Position numbers and translations under genes: made by a program. Below the pieces are notes generated by a model. The model was not told where the DNA came from and did no database searches. It worked only from the letters and a program-made list of their open reading frames with translations. From an uncultured Chryseobacterium sp. (GTDB taxonomy: Bacteria; Bacteroidota; Bacteroidia; Flavobacteriales; Weeksellaceae): a stretch of 64,000 bases of DNA. The first letter of the stretch is position 1. Each line of letters opens with the position of its first letter. Below are positions 61,675 to 64,000 of this stretch, piece after piece. The stretch is from contig CAJYWN010000005.1 in assembly GCA_913778275.1 (NCBI GenBank), positions 124,001-188,000 on the forward strand. Direction: 5' to 3'.

Positions 61675-62439
61675 TTATACTGATGTTTTCAGCCACTCCG
61701 ATTTGGAAAGATAATTTTGGTCCGGATAATAGATAAACAGAAGGTTTCTTCCTTTGATCGTATTGATAATCGGCTGTGTAAGATCTCTCGGCACCGCCGG
61801 GCAGCCCCAGCTTCTCCCGATTCTTTTATGCATTGCGGCAAATTCTTCACTCACATAATCCGCCCCATGCATTACAATCGCTCTTCTATAAGCCGCATCA
61901 TTAAACCCTTTATCCATTCCCAGTAATCTCAGGGAAAATCCGTTGTCCCCGTTGTACGTTGCATCCGTAATATAAAAACCTAAACTGCTCTGAAGCGAGC
62001 TGTCGGTATTTGAAAAATTGGTGGCAAACTCTTCTCCGGTATTTTTACCGTGTGCTACCAGCGAGTTGAACAGTACTTTTCTCTCATTCATATCAATTAC
62101 CCAGAGCCTTTTCGTATTGGAGGACATGGAAAAATCGCATACGGTAAGTAAATGCGAATCCTGATTAAGCAAACCAGCTTTCTTCAAATTCTCAAACCCT
62201 GTTAAGGCTTTGAAGAAAACTTCTTCGTTAAGTTCATGTCCCTGTTCAAATGCGATAGACTTGTATAACTCTTCTGAGGATGATACTGTTTTCACTGTGG
62301 TGCTCTCCGATTTTTTATCGGCTACTTTTTCAATCTTTTTTGTACTGATTTCATTCTTTGTCTCTTTTTTTTCCGGCGACAGGTAGAATGAAGTAGTGAC
62401 CATGTAAACAATACTTAATAAGCTATAAAATCCTTTCAT
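61675..62439 (-). CDS. Murein L,D-transpeptidase catalytic domain family protein
   Basis: A 254-residue protein with an N-terminal membrane anchor or signal (about 1-18) and a Lys/Glu/Ser-rich linker to about residue 55. The catalytic part has VLFNSLVAHGKNTG, IVMHGADYV and the Cys motif IGRSWGCPAVPRD. It likely remodels peptidoglycan cross-links in the periplasm, or binds related peptides. It differs from canonical YkuD in length and linker. Confidence 0.87.
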   Translation of the reverse strand: MKGFYSLLSIVYMVTTSFYLSPEKKETKNEISTKKIEKVADKKSESTTVKTVSSSEELYKSIAFEQGHELNEEVFFKALTGFENLKKAGLLNQDSHLLTVCDFSMSSNTKRLWVIDMNERKVLFNSLVAHGKNTGEEFATNFSNTDSSLQSSLGFYITDATYNGDNGFSLRLLGMDKGFNDAAYRRAIVMHGADYVSEEFAAMHKRIGRSWGCPAVPRDLTQPIINTIKGRNLLFIYYPDQNYLSKSEWLKTSV

Positions 62440-62469
62440 TCAATATTATGTTAAATCCAATTGAGTCAG

Positions 62470-62477
62470 CAAATGTA
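62470..62477 (-). promoter_or_regulatory. -7 promoter box of the L,D-transpeptidase-cupin unit
   Basis: Minus-strand TACATTTG, 30 bases before the ATG at 62439. Confidence 0.55.
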
Positions 62478-62567
62478 TAAAAACATCCGTATCTGAAAGA
62501 ATAACTCCACGGATTTAACTCAAATTTAAGAAACTTTAACTTCCTGATTTTGTGAATAAAACCTATT

Positions 62568-63011
62568 TTATATCTGCCCATCCGGAACAAATTCCAGGCT
62601 TACGGAATTCATACAGTATCTTAATCCGGTAGGCTGCGGGCCATCATCAAAAACATGCCCCAGATGTGAATCGCACCTTTTACAAAGCACTTCTACCCTG
62701 TCCATTCCGTACGTTAAATCCCTTTTATAATAAACACCTTCTTTATCTGCTTCAAAAAAGCTTGGCCATCCGCAGCTGCTGGAAAATTTTTCTGTAGACC
62801 TGAACAGATGGTTTCCGCATACGGCACAGAAATACTCTCCCAATTCATCAAATTCATTGTATTTCCCGGTAAAAGCTCTTTCGGTTGCGGCTTCTCTTGC
62901 TACGGCATACAGTTCCAGAGAAAGTATTCTTTTCCATTCTTCATTGGAAATATTCACCTGCGTTCTGTCTGTTCGTGAGTAGTATGGATTGTTTTTTGCT
63001 TCGTTTTCCAT
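62568..63011 (-). CDS. msrB: Peptide methionine R-sulfoxide reductase
   Basis: MsrB repairs oxidised methionine (R form). The 147-residue protein has the catalytic Cys in RYCMNSVSLEF and four zinc-binding Cys in CAVCGN and CKRCDSHLGHVF. The SCGWPSF motif is also present. Its first ATG is at 63011. No signal peptide is seen. Confidence 0.95.
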   Translation of the reverse strand: MENEAKNNPYYSRTDRTQVNISNEEWKRILSLELYAVAREAATERAFTGKYNEFDELGEYFCAVCGNHLFRSTEKFSSSCGWPSFFEADKEGVYYKRDLTYGMDRVEVLCKRCDSHLGHVFDDGPQPTGLRYCMNSVSLEFVPDGQI

Positions 63012-63195
63012 AGAATTATTTTTAACTATTTTTGATCATTTAAGATTACACTGCAAAGTCATAACAGCTTTATAAAATTTATTTGTTAGAAAAATATTTA
63101 TACAAGTTGGAAAATCAAAGATTTTATAACCCATGCGTATAGATATTTGTGACTTTTGTGGCTGGAATAAATCATAAATTCACTACCAAATGTAC

Positions 63196-63203
63196 TAAAT
63201 TTG
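63196..63203 (+). promoter_or_regulatory. -7 promoter box of the DUF445 gene
   Basis: TAAATTTG, 5 bases before the ATG at 63209, giving a leaderless or nearly leaderless transcript. Confidence 0.55.
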
Positions 63204-63208
63204 AGAAT

Positions 63209-64000
63209 ATGAATGATGAGACCAAAAGGAAACAATTAAGAAAATATAAAGCATTTGCCACAGGACTCTTCCTGTTAATGGCAGCGATTTTTATCGGGAC
63301 TACTCTTCTCCAAAAAAACTCAGACTCACATTGGATAGGTTACGTACGGGCATTTTCTGAAGCAGCGATGGTAGGTGCGCTCGCCGACTGGTTTGCAGTT
63401 ACCGCTCTTTTTCGTCATCCGTTGGGATTACCCATCCCACATACCAACCTTATTGAAAACAGCAAGCAGAGACTTGGAGATAATCTGGGAAGTTTTGTCG
63501 TAAGCAATTTCCTTTCTCCACAGAATATCCGCCCTTATATGATGAAACTGAAGATTTCCGGTTTTGTGGGAGAATGGCTCGGAAAGGAGAAGAACCAGGA
63601 TATTCTAATTAAAAATATTTCGGATATTGTTCTGGATATTTTAAATAAGCTTGATGATACTGCCGTGAGCCAGTTTATCAGTAAAAAAGTTCAGGAAATG
63701 ACCGATGATATCAGGCTCAATAAAATCGTAGGAAACGGAATCAGCTATATTATCGAGAAAAATGATCATCAGAGGATAGTCACCAATCTTTCTTCACAGA
63801 TCAAAAATTATATTCTTGAAAATGATGAAATGATCAAAGAGCGTGTAAAGAAAGGAAGCTACACTTTTATTCCTTCTTTTGTTGATAATAAAATTGCCGA
63901 TAAAATTGCCAACGGACTTTCAGACTTTTTCAGAGAAATAGAAGAAGATCCACAACATGAAATCAGGAGCCTGATTACGCAAAAAATTCAGGAATTTTCT
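63209..64000 (+). CDS. DUF445 membrane protein, 3' end missing
   Basis: The frame starts at ATG 63209 (MNDETKRKQLRKYKAF) and runs off the window after 264 codons. One membrane helix lies at about 17-35, followed by EAAMVGALADWFAVTALFRHPLGLPIPHT, the typical DUF445 (YheB-like) segment, quoted here in key parts: ADWFAVTALFRHP. The rest is helical and soluble. Its function is unknown. Confidence 0.9.
   Translation, partial: MNDETKRKQLRKYKAFATGLFLLMAAIFIGTTLLQKNSDSHWIGYVRAFSEAAMVGALADWFAVTALFRHPLGLPIPHTNLIENSKQRLGDNLGSFVVSNFLSPQNIRPYMMKLKISGFVGEWLGKEKNQDILIKNISDIVLDILNKLDDTAVSQFISKKVQEMTDDIRLNKIVGNGISYIIEKNDHQRIVTNLSSQIKNYILENDEMIKERVKKGSYTFIPSFVDNKIADKIANGLSDFFREIEEDPQHEIRSLITQKIQEFS

Noticed and set aside
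1..64000. tRNA or rRNA genes
   Set aside because: I looked for T-loop-like and conserved rRNA strings between genes and found none I could support by eye.

Overview
The window is a 64 kb piece of a Bacteroidota chromosome, most likely a Chryseobacterium-type flavobacterium (family Weeksellaceae). The evidence is AT-rich DNA, many -7 promoter boxes of the form TAnnTTTG, no consistent Shine-Dalgarno sequences, secreted proteins with the type IX secretion (T9SS) gliding-type C-terminal domain, several large TonB-dependent receptors, exosortase XrtF, and a set of small Flavobacteriia families (DUF4293, DUF4296, DUF4271, DUF6702-like, DUF5689). Genus is an inference from gene content. I see no rRNA, tRNA, CRISPR array, prophage or insertion sequence; the window reads as ordinary chromosome with a few accessory loci.

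Layout. 1-9.3 kb: three related T9SS-secreted modular adhesin-like proteins, two with an L-type lectin domain, around dnaB and rnhA. 9.4-18 kb: a nitroreductase, nadB and nadC (NAD synthesis from aspartate), a TonB receptor, a small membrane protein, asd, and a cation-diffusion-facilitator transporter. 18-22.7 kb: exosortase XrtF with its partner, divergent from a muramic acid recycling cluster (AmgK-like kinase, stand-alone RapZ C-terminal domain, MurU-like nucleotidyltransferase), then a LOG-family protein and a DUF6702-like protein. 23-28.7 kb: a DUF5689 lipoprotein and TonB receptor opposed to a secreted EEP-family nuclease/phosphatase. 29-46.5 kb: housekeeping genes (superoxide dismutase, rho, M28 peptidase, ABC exporter, psd, cdsA, LUD protein, ftsH, rsfS, birA, LptF/G permease, tgt, polyprenol-phosphate mannosyltransferase-like, hemD). 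46.5-52.1 kb: an oligopeptidase B-like peptidase, an SRPBCC protein and a histidine kinase/response regulator pair. 52.1-57.4 kb: a probable metal locus (lipoprotein with three HX4HXC repeats, Cys-rich exported protein, TonB receptor with two N-terminal HMA domains), an AraC regulator and an OsmC protein. 57.5-61.2 kb: a TetR regulator with a palindromic operator heading thiolase, thioesterase and fabF. 61.3-64 kb: cupin, L,D-transpeptidase-like protein, msrB and a truncated DUF445 protein.

The points most worth following are: the HMA/TonB/HX4HXC metal locus; the RapZ sensor domain between AmgK and MurU without its ATPase half; the nuclease, OB-fold-like lipoprotein and TonB receptor group, which suggests nucleic acid or phosphate scavenging; a DnaB whose C-terminus imitates the acidic tip of SSB; a tRNA-guanine transglycosylase lacking all three zinc cysteines; a Rho with a long disordered Q/N/H-rich insertion; and several families of dispersed palindromic repeats. 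Functions are assigned by recognising motifs by eye; no search was run.
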